This document shows positions 23,730 through 32,383 of a DNA stretch of 35,157 bases, in pieces (the stretch's first letter is position 1; every line of letters begins with the position of its first letter). The notes under the pieces were generated by a model. That model searched no databases. It was not told the origin of the DNA and saw only the letters and a program-made list of their open reading frames with translations. Source of the DNA: UBA822 sp036336795 (GTDB taxonomy: Bacteria > Gemmatimonadota > Gemmatimonadetes > Longimicrobiales > Gaopeijiaceae); the NCBI GenBank assembly GCA_036336795.1, contig JAYZFL010000038.1, forward strand, positions 1 through 35,157. The letters are read 5' to 3'. Made by a program: the position numbers and the translations under genes.

Positions 23730-24464
23730 ATGACCATGGTTTGGTTCGGCATGTTCGTCTATCCGATCCTTGTTTCTTTCCTCATCCTAGCCACACCCCT
23801 AACTTTTGTCGACGCGATATTTCTCGGAGTTCTACTGGAGTTGCTCCCTGTTCTAGCCGTCGCTCAGGTCCAGGCGGGGGACGGCATGGCCGTCAATCGG
23901 ACTGAGATCTACTTGACTTCAGGTTTCTCGATTCTAGTACTTGGATTAATCAGCCTCGGACTCGGACTCCAAACTCTGGGGCTGGAACGATTAGGGCTGG
24001 GGCCTCACCCCAGGGACATCACAGCTGAGGTTCTCTGGACCGTGACGCTTGTGGTGGCCGGAATCTTGATATTGCTGGGCTTTTCCTTAATCCGAAAGCG
24101 GATTGGATCGCTAGAGAATCGAATTATCCGAGACCTGATGCCAGTGACGTCCAGAGAGAAGAAGTTTTTCGTTGGACTCGCTCTCTGCGCGGGTTTCGGA
24201 GAGGAAGTGGCGTACCGTGGCTATGCCGTTTCCGCGCTTGTGATGGCTACTGGATCGCCTTTCTTTGCGTTGCTCTCGACTTCAGCGGCCTTCGGAGTTC
24301 TTCACTCCTACCAGGGAAAGTTGGGTGTGGTCAGGACAAGCCTAGTGGGCCTCCTGATGGGAGTGGCGTTTATACACATCGGGTCCCTCTGGCCCCCGAT
24401 GATTGCACATGCTCTTATTGATCTTGTGGTCGGTTTGGCTCTCCGTGACCGGCTATTGTCGTAG
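23730..24464 (+). CDS. CPBP-family (CAAX-type) intramembrane metalloprotease
   Basis: This 244-residue polytopic membrane protein has about seven hydrophobic helices. The CPBP core is clear: GEEVAYRGY with Glu158, Glu159 and Arg163, then His192 in FGVLHSYQG, and the third motif HALID with His227 and Asp231. Members act as glutamyl intramembrane proteases on prenylated or small membrane peptides; their bacterial substrates are mostly unknown. ATG 23730 has only a modest GGGG-type SD; ATG 23736 is two codons later. The DUF6941-like gene begins 38 bases after the stop and may share the transcript. Confidence 0.88.
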   Translation: MTMVWFGMFVYPILVSFLILATPLTFVDAIFLGVLLELLPVLAVAQVQAGDGMAVNRTEIYLTSGFSILVLGLISLGLGLQTLGLERLGLGPHPRDITAEVLWTVTLVVAGILILLGFSLIRKRIGSLENRIIRDLMPVTSREKKFFVGLALCAGFGEEVAYRGYAVSALVMATGSPFFALLSTSAAFGVLHSYQGKLGVVRTSLVGLLMGVAFIHIGSLWPPMIAHALIDLVVGLALRDRLLS

Positions 24465-24502
24465 CGGATTCTTCAGAGTCGTAGCCTAAGGGAGAAGATA
24501 AG

Positions 24503-24955
24503 ATGGAGATCGATCTGGCTCTTCTGGCGGACGCTGCCACCATTGATGCTTCAGGAAAGGTAAATATCCTTGGTGTCTTCGATCATATTAGCGTTTCTCA
24601 GTTTCCGGCCCAGCATGGTCGCATCTCATTAGTCCTCCGTGTCACAGGCGGGACCAATGAAATCGGCACCCACGAGATGGGAATCCGGCTAACTGACCCT
24701 GAAGGAGCTGAAGTCCTTTCACTGAACGGTGAAATGCATTTAGGGGGTGGTCCGGGAGTGACCAACGGTATTCGCATACCCCACGTACTTAACCTGGATG
24801 GGATGGTATTCTCCGGTCCAGGCCGTTACAGCTTTGATGTTAAAGTGGATGGGGAGCACCAAGTGTCCATCTCCCTACTGGTGGAAGGACCGGTAGGAGA
24901 TCCAGGCTTGTCTGCAGGGGTTCGCCGAGGACGGCGACAGGGAGCGGCGAGTTGA
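24503..24955 (+). CDS. DUF6941-like protein of unknown function
   Basis: The 150-residue protein has the pattern IDLALLADAATIDASGKVNILGVFDHISV at its start, which I know from a conserved uncharacterised family (DUF6941, from memory). A beta-sandwich-like body follows (VLRVTGG, GRYSFDVKVDG, VSISLLVEG), and a basic tail ends the chain (GVRRGRRQG). No catalytic motif is seen. A purine-rich SD (AGGGAGAAG) precedes the ATG. It lies between the CPBP gene and gyrA without overlap. The function remains unknown. Confidence 0.72.
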   Translation: MEIDLALLADAATIDASGKVNILGVFDHISVSQFPAQHGRISLVLRVTGGTNEIGTHEMGIRLTDPEGAEVLSLNGEMHLGGGPGVTNGIRIPHVLNLDGMVFSGPGRYSFDVKVDGEHQVSISLLVEGPVGDPGLSAGVRRGRRQGAAS

Positions 24956-25048
24956 TCGGTCCATTGCGGGAGATTGGGGGTGGTCAACGACAGTCCACTT
25001 GTTTCCTTTTGCTTGATTTGCCTCGCCCAATCTGAGATCGTACGCGAA

Positions 25049-25063
25049 GCCTTATACTAAGGC
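25049..25063 (+). promoter_or_regulatory. Inverted repeat around a -10-like TATACT upstream of gyrA
   Basis: GCCTT and AAGGC flank ATACT, and TATACT (25053-25058) resembles a -10 box 46 bases before the gyrA start. No convincing -35 is seen. Supercoiling-sensitive control is typical of gyrA, but this site itself is not proven. Confidence 0.28.
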
Positions 25064-25104
25064 ACTTTGATGTTCGGTAATTATTCGGTCTACGGGAACA
25101 TGGA

Positions 25105-27603
25105 ATGACTGCTCAGACGAGAGAGCGTATTCTGCCAAGGCTCATTGAGGAGGAGATGAGAGAATCCTTCCTCGACTACTCCATGAGCGTGATTGTGCAG
25201 AGGGCTTTGCCTGACGTGCGTGATGGCCTCAAGCCGGTGCACCGGCGTATTCTTTTCGCCATGCATGAGGCGGGACTGCGCCCGGAGGGACCTTACAAGA
25301 AGAGTGCGACGGTGGTGGGGGATGTGCTGGGCAAGTACCATCCCCACGGGGACTCTGCGGTGTACGACGCACTCGTCCGTATGGTGCAAGACTTTTCGCT
25401 CCGCTATCCGCTGGTGGACGGGCAGGGCAACTTTGGTTCAATCGACGGGGACTCCGCAGCCGCATATCGGTACACCGAGGTCAAGCTTCCGCCGATTTCC
25501 CAAGACATCCTTGCTGATATAGAGAAGGAAACTGTTACCCTTGTCGAAAACTTTGATGGGCAGAGAACTGAACCGGCGGTGCTCCCCTCTAGGGTGCCCA
25601 ATCTCCTGATAAACGGCTCCTCCGGGATCGCGGTAGGGCTCAGCACAAACGTCCCCCCCCACAACTTACGAGAAGTGACGGCTGCCCTTAAGGCGCTGAT
25701 CGAAGAGCCTGATCCCACCGTCGAGCTTTTGATGAAGTATCTCCCGGGACCGGATTTTCCAACCGGTGGATTTGTAGTCGGACGGAACGGAATCCGTGAC
25801 ATGTATGAGAGTGCACGGGGTCGCATCATTATGCGTGCTCGCATCGTGAAAGAGGCGTTAAGGGGCGGGAAAGAGCAATTGGTCGTGACGGAGCTTCCTT
25901 TTGCGGTCTCAAAAACGAGGATAATCCGGCAAATCGCGGATCTGTCCCGGAAGGGCAGCCTAAGGGACGTAACTGACATCCGAGATGAGTCGGATCGGGA
26001 CGGGATTCGGCTAGTGGTGGAACTCAAACGGGGCGCCAAAGCAGGTGATGTCATCCAGCTCCTCCAGAAGAAGACGAGCCTCCAGAGTACATTCGGGGCG
26101 ATCCTGATAGCCCTGGACCGCGGAGAGCCGAGGGAACTCACCCTTCTCCAGCTCTTAGAGAGATTTAGGGATCATCGAGTCGAGGTGATCCACCAGCGAT
26201 CTCAACACGACCTTGAGAAGGCACAAGCGGAGAAGCATACGCTTGAGGGGTTGATGGCTGCTCTCGGTGCCCTAGACGAGGTCATAGCTATCATTCGTGG
26301 TTCCGCGGACCGTAGCGAGGCCTCACTCAAGCTCCAAGACTTCCTTGGGCTCTCGGAGGTCCAGGCTACCGCCATCCTTGATATGCGGCTTGCAAAGCTC
26401 ACTACGCTTGAGCAGGACCAACTCAAAAAAAGACTCAAGGAACTCAAGCGTGTTATCAAGGAACTTAGAGGAATCCTCAAGAGTGAGGCCCGGAAGCTTG
26501 AGATTATGGTGGAGGAACTGGAAGAACTCGTGGAGAAATACGGGGATGATCGTCGTACAACGATCCTCGACGATGATGAATCCGACGGGATGGAAGTGGA
26601 GAATATCGTAGCAGATGAAGACGCTGTTATCACTCTCAGCCACGAGGGGTTCGTCAAGAGGATTCCGATGCACCTCTATCGGCGTCGGATCTCATCCGGT
26701 AAGGCCCTGGCAGGGATGGAGCGCTTTGAGAGCGACTATCTTGAGCGAGTCTTTGTGGCGAGAACGCAGGGGTGGTTACTCGCCTTCACCGAGGCCGGAC
26801 ATCTCCACTTCGTTCCTGTGCTGAACGTTCCGGAAGGTGCCCGAGCGTCGAGAGGCCAATCTGTTTATGGATTGACTACTGCGGACCGCCGAGACGTCGT
26901 CGTCACCATGCTGGCTGTGGACGACCTGTCTGCCGACCGCTTCGTCGTGTTCCTTACGAGGGACGGATTGATGAAACGAACCAAGCTCTCGGACTTTTCC
27001 AATCCCCGCACCGGGGGAGTGATCGCTGCTGGCTTGAAGGAGGGAGACCGCGTATTGGACGTCCGGCTTTCTGATGGCGATAGCGAGGTCATGTTAATGA
27101 CCAAAGCTGGGCGGGCAATCCGTTTTCCAGAATCCGACGTATCGGTTGTCGGCCGAACTGCGCAAGGAGTTAAGGGGATAGACTTAGCGAGTGGCGACTT
27201 TGTCGTGGGGATGCTCCTAATCCGACGGGAAGCCTGGGTTTTGAGTGTTAACGAGGACGGTAGAGGGAAAAGAACGGAGGTTGGTGAGTTTCCGCTACAA
27301 AAAAGGGGTGGACGAGGCGCATTGGTGATGCCGTCGGGGGAAAAAAATGCTCTTGTGTCGGTCTTAGAGGTTTTGGATGGTGACGAGGTGATGGTCGTCA
27401 TGGCGAGCGGACAGGTGGAGCGGCTACACGTCGATCAGATTCCTTCGCAGGGAAGGCGAACGCAGGGGCGATCTCTTGTGAAACCGTCCGCTGGTGATCG
27501 GGTAGTCGAGGTGACTCGGGCGCACGGGGACGCCGGGCAGAAGGAAGGGCAATCTCAAGAGGAGGGAGAAGAGGTCCGCGGTCAGTTAGATCTACTTGGA
27601 TGA
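25105..27603 (+). CDS. gyrA: DNA gyrase subunit A
   Basis: An 832-residue type IIA topoisomerase subunit that, with GyrB, introduces negative supercoils. The breakage-reunion domain carries the catalytic tyrosine Tyr123 in AYRYTE, with DGLKPVHRR (40-48) near the N-terminus. The quinolone-determining region has Ser84 and Asp88 (equal to E. coli Ser83 and Asp87), so no classical resistance change is visible. The C-terminal beta-pinwheel has the GyrA box as QKRGGRG, which separates this from ParC. An acidic Glu-rich tail precedes the end. ATG 25105 is clear at the family's usual N-terminus. gyrB is not in the window. It converges on the M28 peptidase with a 14-base gap. Confidence 0.97.
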   Translation: MTAQTRERILPRLIEEEMRESFLDYSMSVIVQRALPDVRDGLKPVHRRILFAMHEAGLRPEGPYKKSATVVGDVLGKYHPHGDSAVYDALVRMVQDFSLRYPLVDGQGNFGSIDGDSAAAYRYTEVKLPPISQDILADIEKETVTLVENFDGQRTEPAVLPSRVPNLLINGSSGIAVGLSTNVPPHNLREVTAALKALIEEPDPTVELLMKYLPGPDFPTGGFVVGRNGIRDMYESARGRIIMRARIVKEALRGGKEQLVVTELPFAVSKTRIIRQIADLSRKGSLRDVTDIRDESDRDGIRLVVELKRGAKAGDVIQLLQKKTSLQSTFGAILIALDRGEPRELTLLQLLERFRDHRVEVIHQRSQHDLEKAQAEKHTLEGLMAALGALDEVIAIIRGSADRSEASLKLQDFLGLSEVQATAILDMRLAKLTTLEQDQLKKRLKELKRVIKELRGILKSEARKLEIMVEELEELVEKYGDDRRTTILDDDESDGMEVENIVADEDAVITLSHEGFVKRIPMHLYRRRISSGKALAGMERFESDYLERVFVARTQGWLLAFTEAGHLHFVPVLNVPEGARASRGQSVYGLTTADRRDVVVTMLAVDDLSADRFVVFLTRDGLMKRTKLSDFSNPRTGGVIAAGLKEGDRVLDVRLSDGDSEVMLMTKAGRAIRFPESDVSVVGRTAQGVKGIDLASGDFVVGMLLIRREAWVLSVNEDGRGKRTEVGEFPLQKRGGRGALVMPSGEKNALVSVLEVLDGDEVMVVMASGQVERLHVDQIPSQGRRTQGRSLVKPSAGDRVVEVTRAHGDAGQKEGQSQEEGEEVRGQLDLLG

Positions 27604-27617
27604 TTCCCGGTATAGCT

Positions 27618-29393
27618 CTAACGCCGGTCCCCCAAAGTGGCTGTCACGGTCACCCGTTCATTGCCCCGCATAACTACGATATCCACCTCGTCCCCCGGCT
27701 CATGCTCACGAAGTGCGTATGTATAGGCGTAAATGTCTGCGATCTCTTTGCCGCCGAAGGCGACCACTATGTCCCCGCGCTTTAGGCCTGCAAGGTCCGC
27801 AGGGCTACCTTCTCGGACGCCCGACAACCTCAGGCCGAAATCGAGAGGTATCATATCGGGAATCGTTCCGAGATAGGGGCCGTATCCTCCGCTCGTACTG
27901 GCCGACATCTGTCCATGCGCCGGTGCTTCAGTGGCTTGAATGGGTGAGAGCGCGGCCCTTGATGGCATTCCCGCCTCTCCCGTGACCTCGAGTGTAACCT
28001 CACTTACGAGGTCCACGATCTGGTGTAGCCCGTTTTCGTCGATCTTTTGCCAGTCGTCCGAAGGGCGATGGTAGTCTTCGTGCGTGTTGGAGAAAAAATG
28101 AAGTACCGGAATCCCTTCGCCGTAGAACGACGCATGATCTGAAGGCCCAAATCCGTCTGGTGATGTGGCGATCGTGAGCGGTCGGTCAAGATCGTTGTTT
28201 GCTTCCGCGAGGAGATCCAGCCACTCCTCTGCGGTCCCGACACCCATAACCGAGAGAGGTCGACCCTCAAGTCGTCCGATCATGTCCATGTTTATCATCG
28301 CGATAGTGCGATCGAGGGGTACCAAGGGCTCCCGTACGTAGTAGGCAGAGCCCCAAAGGCCTTTCTCCTCACCAGTGAATGCGAGAAAGAGAACCGATCT
28401 GGCTGGCCGGCGTTCGTCATCAGACAAGCGGCGCGCGACCTCGATGAGTCCCGAAGTTCCGCTTGCGTTGTCATCGGCTCCGTTGTGCACGACTCCACGG
28501 GCGTCCGGGTCGAGGGATCCTTCGCCACCCAACCCTAAGTGATCGTAGTGAGCTCCAACGACAATGACTTCGCTTGAGAGTTTCGGGTCGGCCCCGGGTA
28601 AGATTGCCACAACGTTGCGGGCTTCTGTGGCTTGCGGTCGCACGGAGGTTTCCACTCTAGCGACGTTACCACCTCGTGCGGCATTCCGGATGTGCACTGC
28701 TACTTCGCCAGCAAGTGCGGCCACAGGAATCGAGAGGGCGGATCGGGCTTCCCTGGAAAGGTCGGGAAGCTCACTGCCCTCTCGCAGAAGCACCAACAGA
28801 GCTCCAGCGCCACGTCCGGCAGCCACTGACGCCTTAAAGTGAGTGTCTGCCTGGAGCGTCCTATTCAAGGGAGACAGTACATCGCCTTCCTCCACCACAA
28901 CGATCCGGCCCTGAATTTCGAGTTCAGGATATTCGTTGTCAGCGTGCTCCGGTCTGTTGATGCCGTCAAGTGCGTAGATCAGCTCTGCTGTGACCGAGGT
29001 TGAAGCGGAGTATCCCAGCGGGATCCACTCCGATCCGACGGGGTAGGCCATTCCTGCGCTTCGAAGGAGATTCTGTGCACCGAGGGATGAGCCCGCGCGA
29101 ACTGGGAAACGCTGGAAGTAGCCGCCGTCAGAGCCGGCGCCTTGGAGTCCGATGGCCTCGAACTGGTGAGCGATATAGTCTGCCGCACATCGGGCACCCG
29201 GAGTTCCGACCTCGCGCCCTCCGAGTGCGTCGTCGGATAAGTAGCGCACGTGAGCTGAGGCGGCTGACAAATTGTCAGCAAGCGTGGCTAAATCAGGACA
29301 GGACTGGGCCGGATACGCGTAGAGAGCTTCAGCGGTGCCGGCGAACGCGAGCTTGATTGTGACCGATACTATGAAAGGCGTGAATCTCGACAT
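27618..29393 (-). CDS. Secreted M28-family zinc peptidase with C-terminal PDZ domain
   Basis: This 591-residue protein has a signal peptide (about 1-30). A PA-type insert (about 150-240, read from GRIVVVEEGD and GALLVLLREGS) is followed by the M28 aminopeptidase core with likely zinc ligands and active-site residues His282 (AHYDHLG), Asp307 (NGADDNASG), Glu342/Glu343 (TGEEKG), Asp370 (NMDMIGR) and His438 (NTHEDYH). A PDZ domain occupies about 505-591 (SGVREGSPADLAGLKRGD). It probably trims peptides in the periplasm or outside, with PDZ-mediated substrate selection. SD AGAGGA precedes ATG 29393. It is divergent from the propeller gene with just 25 bases between starts. Confidence 0.9.
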   Translation of the reverse strand: MSRFTPFIVSVTIKLAFAGTAEALYAYPAQSCPDLATLADNLSAASAHVRYLSDDALGGREVGTPGARCAADYIAHQFEAIGLQGAGSDGGYFQRFPVRAGSSLGAQNLLRSAGMAYPVGSEWIPLGYSASTSVTAELIYALDGINRPEHADNEYPELEIQGRIVVVEEGDVLSPLNRTLQADTHFKASVAAGRGAGALLVLLREGSELPDLSREARSALSIPVAALAGEVAVHIRNAARGGNVARVETSVRPQATEARNVVAILPGADPKLSSEVIVVGAHYDHLGLGGEGSLDPDARGVVHNGADDNASGTSGLIEVARRLSDDERRPARSVLFLAFTGEEKGLWGSAYYVREPLVPLDRTIAMINMDMIGRLEGRPLSVMGVGTAEEWLDLLAEANNDLDRPLTIATSPDGFGPSDHASFYGEGIPVLHFFSNTHEDYHRPSDDWQKIDENGLHQIVDLVSEVTLEVTGEAGMPSRAALSPIQATEAPAHGQMSASTSGGYGPYLGTIPDMIPLDFGLRLSGVREGSPADLAGLKRGDIVVAFGGKEIADIYAYTYALREHEPGDEVDIVVMRGNERVTVTATLGDRR

Positions 29394-29418
29394 CGATTAT
29401 CCTCTTGGAGGATCCTGA

Positions 29419-30474
29419 ATGTATTTTCCGATAAAGTTTGGAGCCCTAGGCGCCGCGACCTTTCTTTTCTTCTCTGGCCCTCAGTCTCAGTTTTCGCTGT
29501 GGACATCCCACGAACCACAAGAGACCCATCTGAAGAATATCCGACAGCTCACCTTCGAAGGAGAGAACGCCGAGGCGTATTTCTCCTTTGATGGTGAGCG
29601 GCTCATCTTTCAGTCGACTCCGCGGAGCGGCGGGTGCGATCAAATCTACACCATGTCGCTCGATGGTAGTAACGTCGAGTTGCTAAGCACGGGGCAAGGT
29701 CGTACCACCTGTTCATATTACTATCCTGCCGGGGATAAGATTCTTTACTCCTCGACTCACCACTTCGCTAGCGCCTGCCCAGCCGTGCCGGATTTCTCTC
29801 TGGGATACGTTTGGGCAGTTTATGCGAGCTTTGACATCTTCATGGCAGATGCAGACGGTTCGAACCTCCAACAGCTCACGCACTCCTTCGGGTACGATGC
29901 CGAAGCGACCTTTTCGCCCCTCGGAGATCGTGTGGTGTTTACGTCTATGCGGGACGGAGATCTCGACATCTACTCCATGAAACCGGATGGATCGGACGTC
30001 CGACGACTCACCGATGAGGTTGGCTATGACGGAGGTCCGTTCTACTCTCCCGACGGGTCGAAGATTGTCTACAGAGCCCACCGTCCCTCCTCCACCGAGG
30101 AAATTGAGGACTACACTACCCTGTTGGCGGATGGACTGATCCGTCCGAGTGAGCTGGAGATCTTCACAATGAACTCCGATGGCACCGGAAAGACCCAGGT
30201 CACCCACAACGGAGCCGCGAACTTCGGTCCCTTCTGGCATCCTTCTGGGAGCAAGATCATTTTCTCTTCGAACATGGATGACCCGACGGGTCGAGACTTC
30301 GACCTCTATATGATTAATGAAGACGGGTCGGAACTAGAACGGATTACGTTCCTCGAAGGATTTGACGGTTTTCCGGTTTTCAGCCCCGACGGCCGATATC
30401 TGGTCTGGGGGTCCAACCGAAACCAGGCTCAGGAGGGTGAGACGAACGTCTTCATCGCGGAGTGGGTGGATTAA
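29419..30474 (+). CDS. TolB-like/PD40 beta-propeller exported protein
   Basis: A 351-residue protein with an N-terminal hydrophobic export segment (GALGAATFLFFSGP, about 8-21). The body consists of WD40-like PD40 repeats of the form SPDGxxIxxxS...DIYxMxxDGS: for example FSPLGDRVVFTSMRDGDLDIYSMKPDGS, split here in parts, plus further repeats through FSPDGRYLVWGSNRN near the end. About six blades can be counted. Relatives include the TolB propeller and secreted surface or peptidase-associated propellers; a binding or scaffold role is most likely. SD GGAGG at 29407-29411 is well placed. Its divergent partner, the M28 peptidase, may act with it, but this is inference. Confidence 0.82.
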   Translation: MYFPIKFGALGAATFLFFSGPQSQFSLWTSHEPQETHLKNIRQLTFEGENAEAYFSFDGERLIFQSTPRSGGCDQIYTMSLDGSNVELLSTGQGRTTCSYYYPAGDKILYSSTHHFASACPAVPDFSLGYVWAVYASFDIFMADADGSNLQQLTHSFGYDAEATFSPLGDRVVFTSMRDGDLDIYSMKPDGSDVRRLTDEVGYDGGPFYSPDGSKIVYRAHRPSSTEEIEDYTTLLADGLIRPSELEIFTMNSDGTGKTQVTHNGAANFGPFWHPSGSKIIFSSNMDDPTGRDFDLYMINEDGSELERITFLEGFDGFPVFSPDGRYLVWGSNRNQAQEGETNVFIAEWVD

Positions 30475-30497
30475 GGGAACCCTTTACCGCTGCCGGG

Positions 30498-31097
30498 CTA
30501 CGCCTTATCGGCCAGGCCCGTTGTTAGCAATTCGGTCAGGATCCGGAATGTGAGTCCCCAGATCTGGTGTTCACCCACCCGGTAGGAAGGGAACCTCACG
30601 GGGCCCTCCGGCAGTTGGATGGTTGTCGTGCGGCTACTATTAGGATTGAGGAGAGTCTCGGTCGACACCCAGATTACGGACTCAACCTCCACCGAATTGA
30701 CACGAGGATCAACGTAAGGCGGAACGGTAAAGACGTAAGGAATGACCGTGATGCGAGGAAGTTGCTGGTTGCTAGGAGACGCTTCCGTAAGGCGGCCCAG
30801 GTAGGAACCGGAGGCTCCGAGCTCAATACCTGTTTCTTCTGACGTTTCTCGAATGGCGGTCTCCAAAAGTGTTGGATCCGAGGGGGCTCGGTGCCCACCA
30901 GGTAATGCGACATGGCCAGACCAAGGGTCGCACACGGACTTTGCGCGCTTGATCAGAAGCAGTTCGACTTCGTCCGCGGCTCTCAGTACCAGTGCGACGG
31001 CCGCCTGTGCGTAGCCTTCTCGTGGCTCGGGGTTGTTTACGTTGGCCGGATTCCTTGCGATTTGCCTTGTGAGCCTACGTAAGCGAGGGTCCTGCAT
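30498..31097 (-). CDS. NUDIX hydrolase, CoA-pyrophosphatase (NudL)-like
   Basis: The 199-residue protein carries a NUDIX box ending RETSEETGI, with the upstream LPGG typical of the CoA pyrophosphatase group; the glutamate eight residues before the R is replaced, as also happens in E. coli NudL. These enzymes cleave CoA and related nucleoside diphosphate compounds. The start is put at ATG 31097 with AGGTGAT just in front; the frame runs on to 31268, but that part overlaps the queE coding region and lacks support. It lies 53 bases behind queE on the minus strand and ends 23 bases from the convergent propeller gene. Substrate assignment is by family only. Confidence 0.83.
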   Translation of the reverse strand: MQDPRLRRLTRQIARNPANVNNPEPREGYAQAAVALVLRAADEVELLLIKRAKSVCDPWSGHVALPGGHRAPSDPTLLETAIRETSEETGIELGASGSYLGRLTEASPSNQQLPRITVIPYVFTVPPYVDPRVNSVEVESVIWVSTETLLNPNSSRTTTIQLPEGPVRFPSYRVGEHQIWGLTFRILTELLTTGLADKA

Positions 31098-31150
31098 ATC
31101 ACCTGAATCGGTCACTGATTTGGGTGCTTTCGCCTTGGAGAACGGATTGG

Positions 31151-31828
31151 TCAAACGCCCTGGGTATCTGGCGCCCAGATGTGTTTGTGGAGCTGCGTCT
31201 GGAATCGTACTGGAAGGCGATCTTCCAGAATCCAATCGGCGAGTTGCGAGGGATGGAGAATGGCCCACGCGGGCGACATCAGGATGGCGCGGAGCCTACC
31301 TACCTTCGCCTGACGGTCAAGACCGTGTTGACGGATCTTGTCTCTCGCCCATTCGTAGTCTGTCCGGTCTGCCACAACAAATTTCACCTCATCCCTTTCG
31401 GTGAGGTAGCTGAGGTTTTCCCAAAGGTTTCTCTCAACCTCACCTGATCCAGGACACTTTAGGTCCATGATCCGATGTGTTCTGGGATCAAGGGATGATA
31501 TATCGATCGCACCTGAGGTTTCCACAAGCACGGTGAACCCCTTGTCTAGGAGTAATGCAGCGAGTTTGAACGCGTTTGGGTGTGCAAGGGGTTCCCCTCC
31601 CGTGATCTCCACTAAGCGGGTGCGAAAGGTGTCTACTTTCTGGATGATCTCGGCGAGAGTTCGGCTCTCACCGCCATGAAATGCGTACTCTGTGTCGCAC
31701 CACACACATCGGAGTGGACAGCCTGTGAGGCGTACGAAGGTGCACGGAAGGCCAGACCAGGTGGATTCTCCTTGAATGGAGTGGAAGATTTCGGTCACTG
31801 GTAGCGAAAGAGTTTCGGACGTCCTCAT
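31151..31828 (-). CDS. queE: 7-carboxy-7-deazaguanine synthase, radical SAM
   Basis: This 225-residue protein should convert 6-carboxytetrahydropterin to 7-carboxy-7-deazaguanine, a queuosine precursor step. The radical SAM cluster motif is Cys37-x3-Cys41-x2-Cys44 in GCPLRCVWCD; the family's FHSIQGEG region is FHSIQGES (15-22), and TGGEPLAH and VETSGA follow. The queuosine partners QueC, QueD and QueF are not in the window. The start ATG overlaps the upstream stop (ATGA at 31825-31828), so it is translated in coupling with the 178-residue unknown protein. The NUDIX gene follows in the same direction. Confidence 0.92.
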   Translation of the reverse strand: MRTSETLSLPVTEIFHSIQGESTWSGLPCTFVRLTGCPLRCVWCDTEYAFHGGESRTLAEIIQKVDTFRTRLVEITGGEPLAHPNAFKLAALLLDKGFTVLVETSGAIDISSLDPRTHRIMDLKCPGSGEVERNLWENLSYLTERDEVKFVVADRTDYEWARDKIRQHGLDRQAKVGRLRAILMSPAWAILHPSQLADWILEDRLPVRFQTQLHKHIWAPDTQGV

Positions 31829-32361
31829 TGCTTCTGACTCTTGCGCAGGATTGCTTCTTCCAGAAGGCGCTTTACCTCGCTTAGTGGGAGACTGTCCACC
31901 GCTTTTCTTGTCTCAGCCTGCGCCTTTCCCGTGCTGATCACCGGTGTTTCCAAGTGACCAACAATGCCGAGGCCGTTTTCCGCCCAGCGCGGAAAAACCA
32001 AGTAAGCGACATACGGAGCACGCGGGTCTCCTACGGATTCCACTTCGATAGACACGGTGTAAGGCTGCCCGTCAGAACCTTCGAACGCAGGCGACCGGGT
32101 ATGAACCTCTTGATAGCCCCCGAGCGTTTCGTCGGGAACTTCCAGCGGGGCAGGAGTATCCGACCCGGCGGTTGATTGACTCGAGTCGCCCGTGAGGGCG
32201 TCCAGAGCATCGGGGGTATTCTGCCGTTCCTCCATGATCTCAGTTACCTCAAAGATGTACCAGGTATTGTGGCTGAAGGATAAGTGAGACAAGGGTAGCC
32301 GCACAGGCTGTCCGGTTGCCGCGTGAGTGACCGCTACGGTACTCTTGCGGACTCTTTTCAT
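31825..32361 (-). CDS. Hypothetical protein coupled to queE
   Basis: A 178-residue frame. The N-terminal part (1-42) resembles a short strand-rich region (GQPVRLPLSHLSFSHNTWYIFEV). A low-complexity acidic linker follows (about 50-85, rich in Asp, Ser, Thr, Pro), then a beta-type domain (GQPYTVSIEVESVG) and a helical end (SEVKRLLEEAILRK). I recognise no family. ATG 32361 has GAAGAG in front; ATG 32235 (with GAGG) is a possible later start. It ends in a four-base overlap with queE, hinting at a functional link that cannot be named. Its start is 22 bases from that of the divergent MDR gene. Confidence 0.6.
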   Translation of the reverse strand: MKRVRKSTVAVTHAATGQPVRLPLSHLSFSHNTWYIFEVTEIMEERQNTPDALDALTGDSSQSTAGSDTPAPLEVPDETLGGYQEVHTRSPAFEGSDGQPYTVSIEVESVGDPRAPYVAYLVFPRWAENGLGIVGHLETPVISTGKAQAETRKAVDSLPLSEVKRLLEEAILRKSQKQ

Positions 32362-32383
32362 AACTCTTCAAACTGGAGCGGCC

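Noticed and set aside
25404..26141. A 245-codon minus-strand frame
   Set aside because: Antisense shadow of gyrA with serine/arginine-rich nonsense composition; the gyrA protein is unquestionable.
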